The notes under the pieces are model-generated. The model did no database searches. It was not told the DNA's origin and worked only from the letters and a program-made list of their open reading frames with translations. DNA of 57,723 nt from Gnetum montanum. Its lineage: Eukaryota; Streptophyta; Gnetopsida; Gnetales; Gnetaceae. Of the stretch, positions 33,755 through 45,875 are shown piece by piece. The translations under genes and the position numbers were made by a program. The stretch covers positions 116,935-174,657 of the forward strand of contig MNCI01001967.1 of NCBI GenBank assembly GCA_015680685.1, read 5' to 3'. Position 1 is the stretch's first letter; every line of letters starts with the position of its first letter.

Positions 33755-34055
33755 GGTCTACTCGTAGACCGTTTTTTGTAAATCCCTTTTAGGGTTGTCT
33801 GTGAGCCTAAATCAATCTTCAACTATCTTCTTGCTTTAGGACATTGGCTTGAGCGGTCGACTAGCCTTTCTTGGCTTGGTTACCACAAGGAAACCCTAGT
33901 TATCTGCCACTACGGCTGCTCCTAAAGCCTCCTTCATTCTGGGCATCCCTGAACCTCTTACCACTAATACCCAGAGCTCCACCCTTTTTTCATATGGAAT
34001 TCGAGCTTCAAGGTTTGGAGTATGACCCTCCCGATTTGGAGGCAAACATAGGCCC

Positions 34056-34720
34056 TTATGACCCACTAGAGTTGAAGCGGGGGAAGATAGCCCCATTGAC
34101 TGGACCACAATAGCAGGTAGGACTTGCCCCTACTGGCCCACAATCATCCAACCATCCAGTCTTTTGCTTTGGCTTAGGTTTATTAGGGCAAATCCTACAT
34201 TCCTTAGTTCTATGATTGTTTTTTCCGCAAATGGAGCAAGAAGCCACAATTGTAGTTTGTCCAATTATGGGCTTACCCACAGGCACCTTCTTGTACTCAA
34301 CTTGAACATTTCCTCCCCTATTGGCAGATTGAGGATAATCTCCCAAGCTAGGTCTTCGGTGGATAGTGACCTCCAAACACAAAACTTGGCATATTCCACT
34401 TTTTCCTTCGACTTGATGAATTTATTGAAGCTAATAAACTCTTCAAAGAAGCCTACGAGGGTTTTAAAAAACTCTGTGATACACAGCTCCCATTGTATGC
34501 CCGAGAGAGAAGATCTGGATCTTTTTGCGCCTTCAAATGCCAATGCGTGAAAGCTAAGCCCTTGGCTCTGAAGAAACTGGGCTGCCTAGCAGCACCTTGT
34601 CCTGATCTTTTGATGACTAGAACACAAACAACAACCATTCGCCCACTAGGGTACAAATCTGCACATTACTAATCCCCCTAGATGCCACCACCCACTTCTT
34701 AATCAACTCCATCATAGGTC
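34056..34720 (-). pseudogene. LINE ORF1: RNA-binding protein with zinc knuckle
   Basis: 34543-34265 reads LCITEFFKTLVGFFEEF and VEYAKFCVWRSLSTEDLAW, resembling the DUF4283-type region of plant LINE ORF1. 34382-34056 then holds ILNLPIGE-type sequence and the CCHC knuckle CSICGKNNHRTKEC. Overlapping frames are needed, so at least one frameshift is present. ORF1 would coat LINE RNA. Confidence 0.7.
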
Positions 34721-34732
34721 ATGCCCCTTATG

Positions 34733-35656
34733 AAACGAACTTCCCCACTAAGCTCAACTCTAGAGTTCATAGTCCCTTAGTTAGTGGTCGTCGATCTTGC
34801 AACCTCATGGTTCCTTCACTATGGGAACAAGCGTCTATGCCCCCATCACTAGAGTCCCAACCTGACATTTCCTCCTTGTGACCACTAGATCCCACGATTG
34901 CCCTTGCCTTTTCCAGCCTCCCATCATCCTTTGGAGGCCACGTAGCTTGTCCTTGCAAGTGTAAGAGCAAACAACGCGGAGGCAAGTGGGAGTGCAAAGC
35001 AACATGGAGGTGAGGGGGGAAACTTGATGAAATGAACTTCCCCACTAGGCTCAACTCTAGAGTTTATAGTCCCTTAGTGGTCGCTGATCTTGCAACCTCA
35101 TGGTTCCTTCAATACAGGAACAAGCATCTATGCCCCCATCACTAGAGTCCCAACTTGACATTTCCTCCTTGTGACCACCAGATCCCACGGCTGGCCCCGC
35201 CTTTTCCAGCCTCCCATCATCCTTTGGAGGCCATGTAGCTTGTCCTTGCGAGTGCAAGAGCAAACAATGCGGAGGCAAGCAGGAGTGCAGAGCAACATGG
35301 AGGCGAGGGGGGAAACTTGATGAAACGAACTTCTCCACTAGGCTCAACTCTAGAGTTCATAGTCCCTTAGTTAGTGGTCGCCGATCTTGCAACCTCATGG
35401 TTCCTTCACTATGGGAACAAGCGTCTATGCCCTGATCACTAGAGTCCCAGCTTGACATTTCCTCCTTGTGACCACCAGATCCCACGGCTGGCCCTGCCTT
35501 TTCTAGCCTCCCATCATCCTTTGGAGGCCACGTAGCTTGTCCTTGCGAGTCTCTGTTTCCCCCCTTGCCTCCATGTTGCTCTGCACTCCTGCTTGCCTCC
35601 ACGTTGTTTGTTCTTGCACTCGGGTTTGTAGCTCTTGAGTTCCCACCCATCGCAAC
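34733..35656 (-). repeat. tandem repeat at LINE 5' end, three units of about 295 bp
   Basis: Units begin CTTC(C/T)CCACTA at 34740, 35037 and 35330 (spacings 297 and 293). Each reads on the minus strand through QGQATWPPKDDGRLEKA and GIDACS. The outermost frame starts at 35650 with MGGNSRATNPSARTNN. The stop after RPLTKGL recurs, so the repeat is not one long ORF. It may be a 5'-UTR monomer array of the kind some LINEs use as promoters, or an expanded ORF1 N-terminus. 35249-35315 and 35556-35622 are also inverted copies of each other. Confidence 0.8.
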
Positions 35657-35660
35657 TCCA

Positions 35661-38285
35661 ATTGCCTTTAATATTTACTTCGCTGTTTAGTTCTTAATCA
35701 TTGTTATCTTTTACGTAGCATTGTTCCATCAGTATCATGATCTTCAATTATTATAGTTGTATGTCAGTTTATTCCCCTTGAAAATCTATGTTGCATTATA
35801 CTTTTAATCATTGTTACTATAGTGTCTCTGATTGGCTACCAACTTAAATGTTCTCATGCTTCTCAAATTGTTTATCTCATTCTTCTCAATGGTTGATTTG
35901 TCAAATCTTAAAGGTGCATCACCAAAGTTATATTTTTTACAAAAATTTTTGAATGTCATATTGAACTAGTTTCGCACATTGTTTATTGTATAAAAAAAGC
36001 TATACCATGATGGCAATTTGAATAACAAAATAAAAATCTTCCTTAACACCAACATTACTCTTTAATTGTTGATCACTCTTATTCATTAGGTAGTGTCGCT
36101 ATGCCACCATCTTCATCTTCATAATTATACTTGCATGTCAATTTGTTCTTCTTGAAAATGTATGTTGCATTGCACTTTTAATCATTGCTCCTACAATGTT
36201 GAGCATTTTCTCCACACTTTAATGTTAAATCCTATTAAATTGATCATCACATTCTTTTCAATGATTGCTTCATCAATTCTTAAAGGTGCATCATCAATGT
36301 TACATTTTTAACAATTCTTTCATCTTCGATTTTCAAATATCATATTAAACTAACTTTACACTTATTTTCATTGAATCCAACAACCACGCAAAAGTAGTAC
36401 TTCAAATAACAATTTCACAATGCCCCTTAACACCTACTTTACTTTTTAGATGGTGATCACAATTGTCTATTACATAGCATCGTTGCACCATAAACTTGAT
36501 TTCATTGATTATAGTTGAACATCGCTTTGTTTCTCTGAAAAATTAATGTTAAACTGTATTTCTAATTGTTTCTCCTACCATCTTACTATGCCTTGCATTT
36601 GCTTAACACTTCAAACTTCAATGTTCTCACTCTAGAAATGTTCATCTTGTTACTCTCAATGGTTGATTTTCCCATTCTTAAAGTTGCATCACCAATGTTA
36701 CATTTTTTAAAGTTGATTTGAATGCTCTTACTCTACAATTGCTCATCACATTCTTCTCAATGGTTGATTTGCCAATTCTTAAAGTTGCATCAACAATGTT
36801 TAATTTTTTATGCTTGACTTCAATATTCTCACTCCTCTAAATTGCTCATCACATTCTTCTCAATGGTCAATTCACCAAAACTTAAAGTTCCATCACAAAT
36901 GTGATATTTCTTATGGTTGTCTTTTATCTTCACTCAAGTTTTCAAATATCATAAAGGAAATGTTGCAGTCTCCGTTAACACCTCATTTTTTACTTGTTGA
37001 TTTTTCTTATCTTTTAGATACCATCATTGCACAAACATCTTTATCTTAAAGTATCTCCTATTTGCTATAGACATCAATGTTCTCACACTCCTCAATATTG
37101 TTCATCACTTTTTTGTTCACAGTTGATTTGCCAATTCTTAAATTGCATCACCAATTCAACATTTTTTGCAATTGTCTATTGTGTTAAATTTTCCAATGTC
37201 ATCATATTGAACTAGTTTGACACCTAATTTTTTGGATGTAAAAACCTATACCATCATTGCACAAACTTCTTGATTTTCAATTGTGATAATTACATGTTAA
37301 TTTGTTTCTCCTATAATATCTTCCATTTACAGTATCTCCCATTTGCTACAGACATTAATGTTCTTACACTTCTCAAATTGTTTATCATTTTTTGTCAATA
37401 GTTGATTTGCCAATTCTTAAAGTTGCATCACCAATGCTACATTTTTTGCAATTGCCCCTTGTGTTAAATTTTCAAAAGTCGTATTGAACAAGTTTCACAC
37501 CTAATTTATTGGATCCAAAAACTTAGGCCATGATGGTAATTCGGATAACAAAGTAACAATCTCCCTTAACACCAACATAGCTTTTTTGTTATTGATCACT
37601 TTTATCTATTAGGTAGCATTGCTACACTGCCAACTCAATCTCAATGCTTATAGTTGCATGCCAAGTTGTTTAGTTTGCATTGTACTTTTAATCATTGCTC
37701 TTACAGTGCCTTGCATTTCCTTCAAACCTCAATGTTCCCTCCTATAGAATTCATCCTCACATTCTTCTCAATAGTTAATTCATTAATTCTTAAAGTTGCA
37801 TCAACAATGTTGCATTGTAGAAATTGTCACTTGTTCTACATTTTCAAATGTCACGCTTGATTAGTTGATCAAAAAAGTTAGACTATGATGGTGATTTGGA
37901 TAACAAAGTAACAATCTCCTTTAACACCAAAATTACTTTTTGGTTGTTGTTCACTCATGTCCATTAGGTAATGCTGCCACACTACCATATTCATCTTAAT
38001 AATTATAGTTGTGTGTCAATTTGTTCTTCACGAAAATTTATGTTGCATTCTACTTTTAATAATTACTCCTGCAATGTCTTACATTTCCTCCAAACCTCAA
38101 TGTTCACTCCTATTAAGTTGTTCATCATGTTTTTCTTAATGGTTGATTCATCAATTCTTAGAGTTGCATCATCAATGTTCTAATTTTTATGGTCTTTTCT
38201 TCTCTTAACCAAACTTTTAAAATGCCATGTTAAATTGGTTTCATACTTAATTTCGTTAAATCTCCCTTAACTCCTACTTAATTCT
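35661..38285. repeat. degenerate AT-rich satellite-like array
   Basis: Imperfect units repeat phrases such as CCTTAACACCAACATTAC, TGGTTGATTTGCCAATTCTT, AAAGTTGCATCACCAATGTT and AATGTTCTCAC. The TTAACACC mark occurs near 36041, 36425, 36973, 37564, 37917 and 38264, so spacing is 350-590 bp. The same repeat flanks the LINE at 29114-29748 and ends at 57180-57355. No coding content; the short frames are by-products. Confidence 0.7.
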
Positions 38286-39557
38286 GGTCCAATTATAGAG
38301 AACCTCAAAAGGAGCCATGCCTATGGACTTTTAATAGCTATTATTATAGGAAAACTCAACCAGGGGTAAGTAGTCCTCCCAACCTTTTGGATTATCAAGA
38401 ACACAAGCTCTCAAGAGATCTTCTAGCATTTGATTTACTTTGTCTACTTGACCATCTGTTTGGGGTGATCAACACTACCTGGATTTAATTCAGTTCCAAA
38501 AGCCCTTTGAATTTCTTTCCCAGATTTAGACATGGACCTTATATCCTTATCAGAAATGGAATTCAATGTAGTTTAATGATGTTTTCAATATAGATTTTTG
38601 TTATCCTTTCTGCACCATATGTTGTCTTAACTGGGATAAAGTGTGCTGACTTGGAAAATCTGTCTACAGTCACAAGAATAGAATCATTTCCTCTTTGTGA
38701 CCTTGGCAATCCGACAATTAAGTCCATGCTGATTACATTCCATTTGTTCTCTGGCACATCATGAGGACATAATAAACCTGCTAGATGCCTATGTTCACCT
38801 TTGACTTGTTGGCATGTGAGGCACTTGGCAACAAAGGATGCTACATCTGCCTTCATTCTTGGCCACCAAATTCTGATTTCATATTTTGATACATTTTGTT
38901 CCCATTAGGTTGCCCTGCTGTAGGAGGATTATGAAATTTATACATGCGCTTTTCTCTAAGGTTATTACCTTGAGGGACATATGCATATGCTATGTTCTTA
39001 AACCTTAAAACTTCATGATTTCCCATGGTGAAAGATTCTGCCCCCTGGTTTTCTAACATTTTAGACTTGACCTTTTGGCAAAAGGAATTGTCAATTTGTG
39101 CTATAGCTATGATGGATGGAATTTGACCCCTAAATTCTATTCTGGCCTTCAAATATCCTCTTTTACTTAAAGCATTAGCTACTTTATTACCTTTGCCTTC
39201 ATGATACATAATCTCAAAATTCTAGTCACTAAGGAATCCAATCCATCTTCTTTGCCCTATATTCAGATTTGGTTGTGTAAAAATGTACTTTAGGCTTTGG
39301 TGATCTATCCACACTTAAAAACATGCTACATACAAATAGTGATGCCAAATTTTAAGTGCATGGACAACAACTGCTAATTCTAAGTCATGAGTAGGGTAAT
39401 TCTTCTCATGAGTTTTGAGCCGGTGGGACCCATAAGCAATTACCCAATAATCTTGCATTAAAACATAACCCAACCGTTCCCTTGATGCATTAGTGTAGAT
39501 CACATAATGTTTGCTAATATTAGGCATGGTTAATATTGGTGCACTTGTAAGCAATTG
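38286..39557 (-). pseudogene. chromovirus-like gypsy pol, 3' part: RNase H and integrase
   Basis: Minus strand. RNase H at 39578-39315 has [15 protein letters not shown] (Asp of TDAS changed to Asn), and then [10 protein letters not shown]-type sequence with the conserved Glu. 39209-38853 begins YHEGKGNKVANALS, the RNase H end. The zinc-binding region and core are at 38856-38563: CLTCQQVKGEH, then NVISMDLIVGLP with the first catalytic Asp and VTVDRFSKSAHFIPV. Further integrase pieces reach 38290 (LEDLLRACVLDNPKGWEDYL). The integrase C-terminus and 3' LTR are absent; satellite begins at 38285. The upstream part of this element is at 45118-47586. Confidence 0.8.
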
Positions 39558-41039
39558 TGTAGCACCCCTAGGAGCCACCGTCTACTAAAGAGCATCGATT
39601 TGTTTTTTTTTTTTGTACAAGAATCTACAGTTACACTAGTAACTTGTGAGGATGTGACACGTAATGAGGGGTTGACTATAGAGCCCACATACCTCGTTTC
39701 TTTCTTAACTCAGGTTGTTGATGAGGGACTTTGCCACTTTTGTAATCCTAAGTATTGAAGCATCGTTTGCTTATTCATACTATGATATTTGACAATGAAT
39801 ACAACCTATGATTTTTGGATGATAACTCTTTGTTATTCTTAAACACTTAGCTCATCATTCAAAGGAAAGAGTATGCAGTTGTATATCATTTAAATCCATA
39901 AAAGGGTAGCTTTTTCTAATACCATGTCAACATCATGGTTAGCACGATTGTGTGACTCACTTGTTTCAAATTTCGATTTACAAATAGCACCAACAGATTT
40001 GGTTGGATGTTTTCCTAGTCCTCCACTTCATTTTTCACTATACAGAATTATTTAATCTACAATAGGACTCAAGCAATGGTTGGGAGTAAAAAATGTATAG
40101 GTTCCAACAACTTTGCCCATGCAATGTGGTGTTGCATCCTCACATTGAAAGTTGTCCAACTTGAAGTATCCGGTCACCATCTGGCTATGAGTTGGGTTAT
40201 CTTTAGGTACTAAATACACATACAAGGCTTGACTCAACCATCATTGTTGGATTACACCTTGATACACCCCCAAGATAAGTGGTCGAGGACAGTACGTGAG
40301 GTTGACACATACTTACGAATGACACCTGCATCATTGAAAACCTTTGGGTATTGTCCAACGCAACCCCTTGGATTCAATGGCTTAGTTTATTAAGTTGAAG
40401 TAAGTGTATGTATGGGTAGGTTTCGATGATGGGGCTTATCTCCACATCTAGAGCAAGGTGTATGCAAAATAAATAAATAATGCAACTCATCCATTCAAGG
40501 TATGAGGACGAATATATTATTATTAAAATGATTAGTTAATGGTCCCTAAAAATACTACATGTTTCACACACTGCACACCAATCAAATGCATCATCCACCT
40601 AAGCACTAACCATGACTTTAGGTTGATTGCTTATCCTTGGGCCTAAAGGACTTCTAATCATAATTCATGTGGTTTAATTTTATGGAAAGAAAAAACATAT
40701 ATTTTCTTTGTTTTCTTTGCACAAATAAAGGAATATAATTGTTGATAAGTAAATGCACCTTGTTTGTTGGGAAAAGGTGGCATGACCTAAGTGCTCTGGG
40801 GGCTTGGGGTGATGGGGTTTTAGGACATTGTTCTCATGGGATACTAATCCCTCATCAACCACTTCCTGAGTCGGGAGACACCAAGTAATGATTCTTAGAA
40901 GAAAATATGCTCAAGTAATGATTCTTAGAAGAAAATATGCTCAATGTGAGGCCAATATTCAAGACTCCCACTTGTGGTGAAATATTTGCAAGTTTGCCCA
41001 ACAGCTATCTTAGATGGGACTTTTGGGAGCCTGACTATG

Positions 41040-41452
41040 GGAAACCATGAAGCATAAATACCCTGCAGCTTGGGGTGGAATAATGTTTGGAAAGGCCCCC
41101 TACTCAAGAAACTTAAATGCTTCTTATGGCTCATCAACTTGGGGGTGCTGCTAGTACGAGCACTAATCCAGGAGCGTGGCCTCCATATAAACAACATGTG
41201 CCCCCTCTACTACAGCGACATTGAAATTATGCATCATTTTGTGTTTTTGTGCCCATTCTCCAAAGTGGTTTGGGCCACCTCGGGGATCACACAATAGCTG
41301 TGTGAGGACTCTCCTACTGGAGTAGTGGTATGGATGCTCTAGCGGGCAAGGAACGAACACATCTTTCAAGCTGCTCCGCTACCATTGCCTATACATATTG
41401 TTGTTTGTGCCTCTAGGCTTTGGAACAAGGCCACGACTACAATGGGGGTTAC
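41040..41452 (+). pseudogene. LINE ORF2 zinc-binding (RVT-type) tail
   Basis: 41070-41297 reads WNNVWKGPLLKKLKCFLWLI, then CPLYYSDIEIMHHFVFLCPF and SKVVWA. This is the zinc-binding tail of plant LINE ORF2, with the second Cys of CPLC changed to Tyr. The frame continues past a stop to LWNKATTTMGVTT near 41420-41450, shared with the other LINE copy. Confidence 0.75.
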
Positions 41453-41590
41453 CACCAACCTTTGAGCTTGACTGTCAAATCTTCAGGGCCAACTAGTTGT
41501 TGCGGGATCAGTGGTGTGAATCACCAACCTTTGAGCTCGACTGTCAAATCTTCAGGGCCAACTAGTTGTTGCAGGATCAGTGGTGTGAAT
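41453..41590. repeat. 69-bp in-frame tandem duplication
   Basis: 41453-41521 and 41522-41590 differ at a few bases. Each holds CACCAACCTTTGAGC and CAACTAGTTGTTGC. 69 bp is 23 codons. It lies between the LINE tail and the coiled-coil ORF. Confidence 0.9.
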
Positions 41591-41739
41591 GGGATGGGAA
41601 GACCTTCCTTTCCTTCTCACCAATGACCTAGATCTCACAGGTGCATCCTTCTTCTCATGTTGGAGGGGGGATGCCACTACCTTCTAGAGTGTTTGCATTT
41701 GGCTTATCGAAACAACCATTGCAGATTATCTTGGTCTTC

Positions 41740-42683
41740 CGGTTGCAGGGGAGATAGTGTTGCCCTCGGGGCAAGGGCTCCAAGATGCTGAAAGCTTCTT
41801 CCTTGGACTACTCCGAAAGACTAGGAGTGCCTAGGTCCCCAATTCAGGCTTGGCCCCACTTTGGTAGGATGTTGTAGAGCTTGTGGAACATTTCTTCGTC
41901 TCGTCGGGGAACATTTGGAAGCTCTAGGGGATCCATTTTTCCTTTCATTTGCTGCATGTAGCTAGGCTGACCACCTAATCTTCCGAAGTTTTTTTGGGCC
42001 TCCCTACACTGGGGAAGAAGGGGATGCCACTTTGGCTTGATCTTGGCCTTAATGGAAAGTGGTGCGACTTGTGGAACTGTTGTTGGTAAAGCCCATTTCT
42101 GTCACCATGACATATACTAGACATAGGCCATCACAGGAGGGAGAGAGTCCTCCTTTGCATGGGCCATTCTAGAGGAAAGAGAGGTGTTGGCAGGGGTGGG
42201 GGAAGATTCGGATTGGCAGGGCTCTGCCACGAGTTAGCACCCATCATTGCAGGAGCAAATCCAAGCTACCGAAGACCATATTCGTAGGGAGTTGCATTGT
42301 AAGATTGAAGTTGACCTCCATAGGGCCATTGCTAAGGTCAGGGTAGAGGAACAAGTGTGATGGGAAGCTGAGTTCTAGTGAAGTGAAGAAGAGGCCAAGG
42401 TCAAGTGATAGGAGGAAGAACAATAGCTCAAAGAGTTGGTGGTGGAAGAGCAGTGCCAATGGGAGCTACAAGATGCTACGTTTAGAAGTGTCATGGAGGA
42501 TTAGCTCCGAGAGCAAATTAGGGAGAAGTTGTGCTGGAAGGAGTAGGAGCAACTCGAAAGAGAAGAAGAGTAGCATGTTAGGGCCTTTTTGAAGGAGCGA
42601 CAAATTAAAAGAAACCAAGAGGCTATGCATGAGCCCAGTGATGGTTTTGCATGGGAAGATGCCCATCTGTGGTTATGGGAGGG
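41740..42683 (+). pseudogene. coiled-coil/J-like domain protein, copy C (truncated in J domain)
   Basis: In order: GLQDAESFFLGLLRKTRSAQ near 41780, VEHFFVSSGNIWKL near 41880, PNLPKFFWASL near 41970, SDWQGSA, then the coil LQEQIQATEDHIRREL with EEQCQWELQDATFRSVMED and REQIREKLCW-EQEQLEREEE (42250-42580). It ends at GFAWEDAHLWLWEG, which lines up with the first strand of the J region of copy D (FCMGRCPYEVMGM). Several stops replace Gln or Trp codons (CAG or TGG to TAG), typical of cytosine decay. The best copy for the full N-terminal block. Confidence 0.65.
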
Positions 42684-43105
42684 GGTTAGGATATTGAAGT
42701 AAAAATAAATAAACAATATTCACTTGCATAAAAGGAAAATCTAACTATGAAAAAATGTACAAAACATTCATGTAATGAAAGACTTACTCCAAGGAGACCT
42801 CCAGCCTTCCAAGATGCAATATTCCCATTGTATAAATGAAAGAAGTAACTAGGCATTTCAAGTGTATTTTACATGTCATATAACAACCAACTCACATCAT
42901 AAAATGGAGAGAGTTACAATAGTTAGGTTTACTTCTTATGGAAAATTCAACTAAAGTTTTTGTCTCATTTTAGGCATCTTAAGTTTGAGCAAACAAATCT
43001 TGAAAATAGGGTCTGAATTTTTGGTAAGTTTGGGACTGAAATGAATCTAAAATTATAATCATCAACACAGTTCGTGGGAGTTGGGATTTAACAATTTGTT
43101 TTTTT

Positions 43106-43226
43106 TCTTCTTCTTCTTCTTCTTCTCAGCTTAGAGTATTTTTCAGCTTTTGCAATATCTGTAGTTGGGAGATGGATCTTGGAAAGTAAATTACTAGCCA
43201 TTTAATAATAATAATAATAATAATAA
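43106..43226. repeat. (TTC)n and (AAT)n microsatellites in family X copy 2
   Basis: TTC units at about 43106-43126 and AAT units at about 43204-43226. The equivalent positions in copies 1 and 3 lack them. Confidence 0.9.
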
Positions 43227-45117
43227 CAGTAACTGTTCTTTTTATTCTCAAGCTAAAACAGCGAATGGACCATCTTAACAAAATAAGAGAAACAAGGGTA
43301 GATACAATCTATTATATGTTTTTCCTTTCTATTTGTCCGAACAAAGGACAGGACAGTAATCTATGATTTAGAAAAGAAAAAGAAAAAAGAAAAAAGCAGC
43401 AGAAGATAGACTGTACAGATAACTATCTAGGAAACAGAAACTTAAATTCACAGCCAAAATAAAAATGTATTGTCTATGTAAATCATGGAATCAATCTTTG
43501 TTTCTAAACAAATGGAATAAGTGAATTATATAAACACAATTCTGAATATAAAGGAGGGAAATTAAATCTCAAATATGCCAAGCTTGATCACCCTGATGGA
43601 TTAACCTGGTTCCAAACTTTGAAATCTTCATTATTAAACTTTCCAGCCTCTCCTGTTTTCACATTGAGAGAAATGTAGGCTTGAACAAAGGACCATTCAA
43701 TAATGGTTTGGGACATGACAACTCTCTTGAGAACCCTTTAAAAACTGACCCAAAAATGCTAAGCATAACAGTACATGTGCACTTCACAAAGACACCAAAA
43801 ATCATCAATATGCATTAATTTTTTTTATTTTAAAATGAGTACTCAATGGTCCCTTTAGCCATCCATCTATCACACACCAAGTCCATCCAACCCTATAGCA
43901 TCTTGTAGCCGATATAAGAAGAACACTGGGGTTGGATAAAATAGTGGGGGCTAACACCACCAAGCACCTACAAGAACTAAGCCCTTGCGGGGGACATGAC
44001 ACAAGAAATTGCTAACTCATAACCTCAAACATGTATACCAAAAATCAGATCAAAGGCACATGGGAGACTCCATGCATGATTCACAACAAATGTGACATTC
44101 TCTCATGAAATAATCCTCACTTGTTGAAGCCCATACAACTCCAAACACCAACTAAAAATTTTACACAACAAGAGTTTGGAATACACACTTTTAAAGTTGA
44201 ACTTGACCAATTTTGGAAGGGAGAAGACACCTCAAGTTTGGGTGGTTGTCCAGCCAAAGCCTCAAGAGTTTAACTTCAAACTACAAGTCCAAGTTGCTGT
44301 TACAACTCCCACACGAAATCAGAGAAAATTAGTCTTTCAAATCAGCCAAACAGTCCCCAAAAATCAGTCACAAAAATCTTCGGCAGGAACAGCAAAATAA
44401 CCCTCCCAAGAGCCCACAAGAACACTCGAAATAGCCCAAGAGATGGCTGAGAACAAGAAGGAATAGCCACTCTCCCTCTCATCTTCTTAACTCATCACGT
44501 CAAACTAGGATAGTCTCCTCTTACTTGGGCAAAAGTGTCTTTGAGAGCAAACCCACTCTTCTATTTATAGGAGGAATGACACCCTAAGGCTTGGAGACAA
44601 AAGTCTACTTGTTGAATCCATTCGCCTAATATATTTTTTTAAAAATTCATGGCATCTTTGACAATCAAGCTCTCATTCAAAAAAGCCACATGGGAGTGGT
44701 TGTGTGAGAAGGACATCACTCAAGAGGGTCAAATGGAAGTGGTTGTGTGAGAAAGACATCACTCAAAGGGGTCACATGGGAGTGAAAATGACAACACCAA
44801 AGAGAATCACATGGGAATGAGGCAACACTTAAGAGAATCTCATGCCCCTTATTAAATATGTCCTTTGTCCCTTACCCATTAATATGAAGGACCTTCGTAA
44901 TGTTTAAAATTTATCTTATTTTGCACATCTTCAAAAGTCAAACTTTTTATACATGTTACATAAAACAAGCACAAATGTTATAGCTACTAATGTACAATTA
45001 AAAATTATATTTTAATCAAACCAACGAACCTATTGGTTTACAAGGCATTATTATTATTATTTAAAAAATGCATAGGATACTAAGGTTACATGTACAAATG
45101 TGGGGTACTACAAATTG

Positions 45118-45360
45118 TTGAAGTCGATTGAAAGATTCTCAACACTTTTTTGTCCAACTGAATTGCTTGTCTTTCCTAAGAAGATGTCAATGGTGCTGCC
45201 ATCTTTGAGAAATTAAGAATGAAGTGCCTATAGTTTCCTGCTAGAGCCAAGAAACTGTGTATTCCTGCACATTCTTCAGAATATTCCATTCTGTTATTGC
45301 TGTAATCTTCTTATTATCAACTGCTATCCAACTTCCTGACACTAAATGCTCCGAAAATCA
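45118..45360 (-). pseudogene. chromovirus-like RT/RNase H linker
   Basis: Minus strand, between the family X insertion and RT. Short matches such as TAVDNKKITAI near 45300-45330 and FSWTKKC-ESF near 45120-45155 follow the usual gypsy order (DPxKIxAI ... FxWTxxCxxAF). Stops and frame changes abound. It joins directly to the RNase H at 39557 across the insertion. Confidence 0.6.
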
Positions 45361-45856
45361 CACACTTTCTTGCCAAAATGCACATTTGTTTAAGCTTGCA
45401 TACAATTTATGATCTCTTAACATTTGCAAAATAATTCTGAGATGTTGCTCATGTTCCTTATAACTCTTAGAGTAAATTAAAATGTCATCTATGAAGACTA
45501 TCACAAATGAGTCTAAGTATGGCTGAAAAATGTGGTTCATTAGACTCATAAACAAACACCCTTGGAGTATTAGAAAGACCAAAAAGCATCACCGTAAACT
45601 CAAAATGTCCATATCTAGTTCTAAATGTTGTCTTATGGATGCCTTCTTCCTTAATTTGAAGTCGGTGATACCCTGATTTGAGATCTATTTTGGAGAATAC
45701 TTTGGCTTCCTTCAATTGATCAAACAAATCATCTATCCTTGGCAAGGGATATTTGTTCTTGATGGTAACCTTATTCAACTGGCAATAATCAATACATAGC
45801 CTTAATGTGCCATCTTTCTTTTTAACAAATAAAATTGGTGCACTCCATGGAGACAC
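45358..45856 (-). pseudogene. chromovirus-like reverse transcriptase
   Basis: Two overlapping frames. 45856-45485 reads [20 protein letters not shown], then [32 protein letters not shown] (catalytic Asp) and [20 protein letters not shown]. 45582-45358 reads [20 protein letters not shown] (FIDD active site), [20 protein letters not shown] and [12 protein letters not shown]. One frameshift separates them. The motif spelling is that of the Tekay/Del/Reina-type chromoviruses rather than Athila. Confidence 0.85.
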
Positions 45857-45875
45857 TAGGCCTAATAAAACAGTT

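Larger units (their letters stand above)
29749..35660 (-). mobile_element. L1-type LINE (minus strand) with linked coiled-coil ORF
   Basis: A 5.9-kb block inserted in satellite DNA. In minus-strand order it has a three-unit 5' repeat, ORF1 with zinc knuckle (34.7-34.05k), ORF2 with endonuclease (33754-about 32.7k), RT (32.6-31.64k) and RVT zinc-binding tail (about 31.1-30.68k), then the coiled-coil ORF. This order is that of plant L1 LINEs except for the last ORF. No poly-A tail or target duplication was found at 29749 or 35660; both edges are set by where satellite sequence resumes. Confidence 0.7.
40757..42683 (+). mobile_element. LINE 3' fragment with coiled-coil ORF, inserted in family X copy 2
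   Basis: The family X sequence breaks after GATAAGTAAATG near 40756 and resumes at GTTAGGATATTGAAGT near 42684. The inserted block carries the LINE ORF2 zinc-binding tail then the coiled-coil/J-like ORF, as in the minus-strand LINE at 29749-35660. This is what a 5'-truncated copy of such a composite would look like. The 3' end stops inside the J domain and has no poly-A tail. 40893-40916 contains a short tandem duplication (AAGTAATGATTCTTAGAAGA). Confidence 0.55.
39558..45112 (-). mobile_element. family X copy 2 with target-site duplication
   Basis: Starts TGTAGCACCCCTAGGAGCC and ends TGTGGGGTACTACA. It is flanked by AATTG at 39553-39557 and 45113-45117, splitting the RNase H of the chromovirus. 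It aligns with copies at 21521 and 47587 apart from an insertion at about 40757-42683. Its own length is thus about 3.6 kb. 5-bp duplication and TG...CA ends (in both directions) are typical of LTR retrotransposons. With no internal pol and no second LTR seen, it is a very long solo LTR or a LARD. A TATAAATA box occurs on the minus strand near 44563. Confidence 0.7.
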
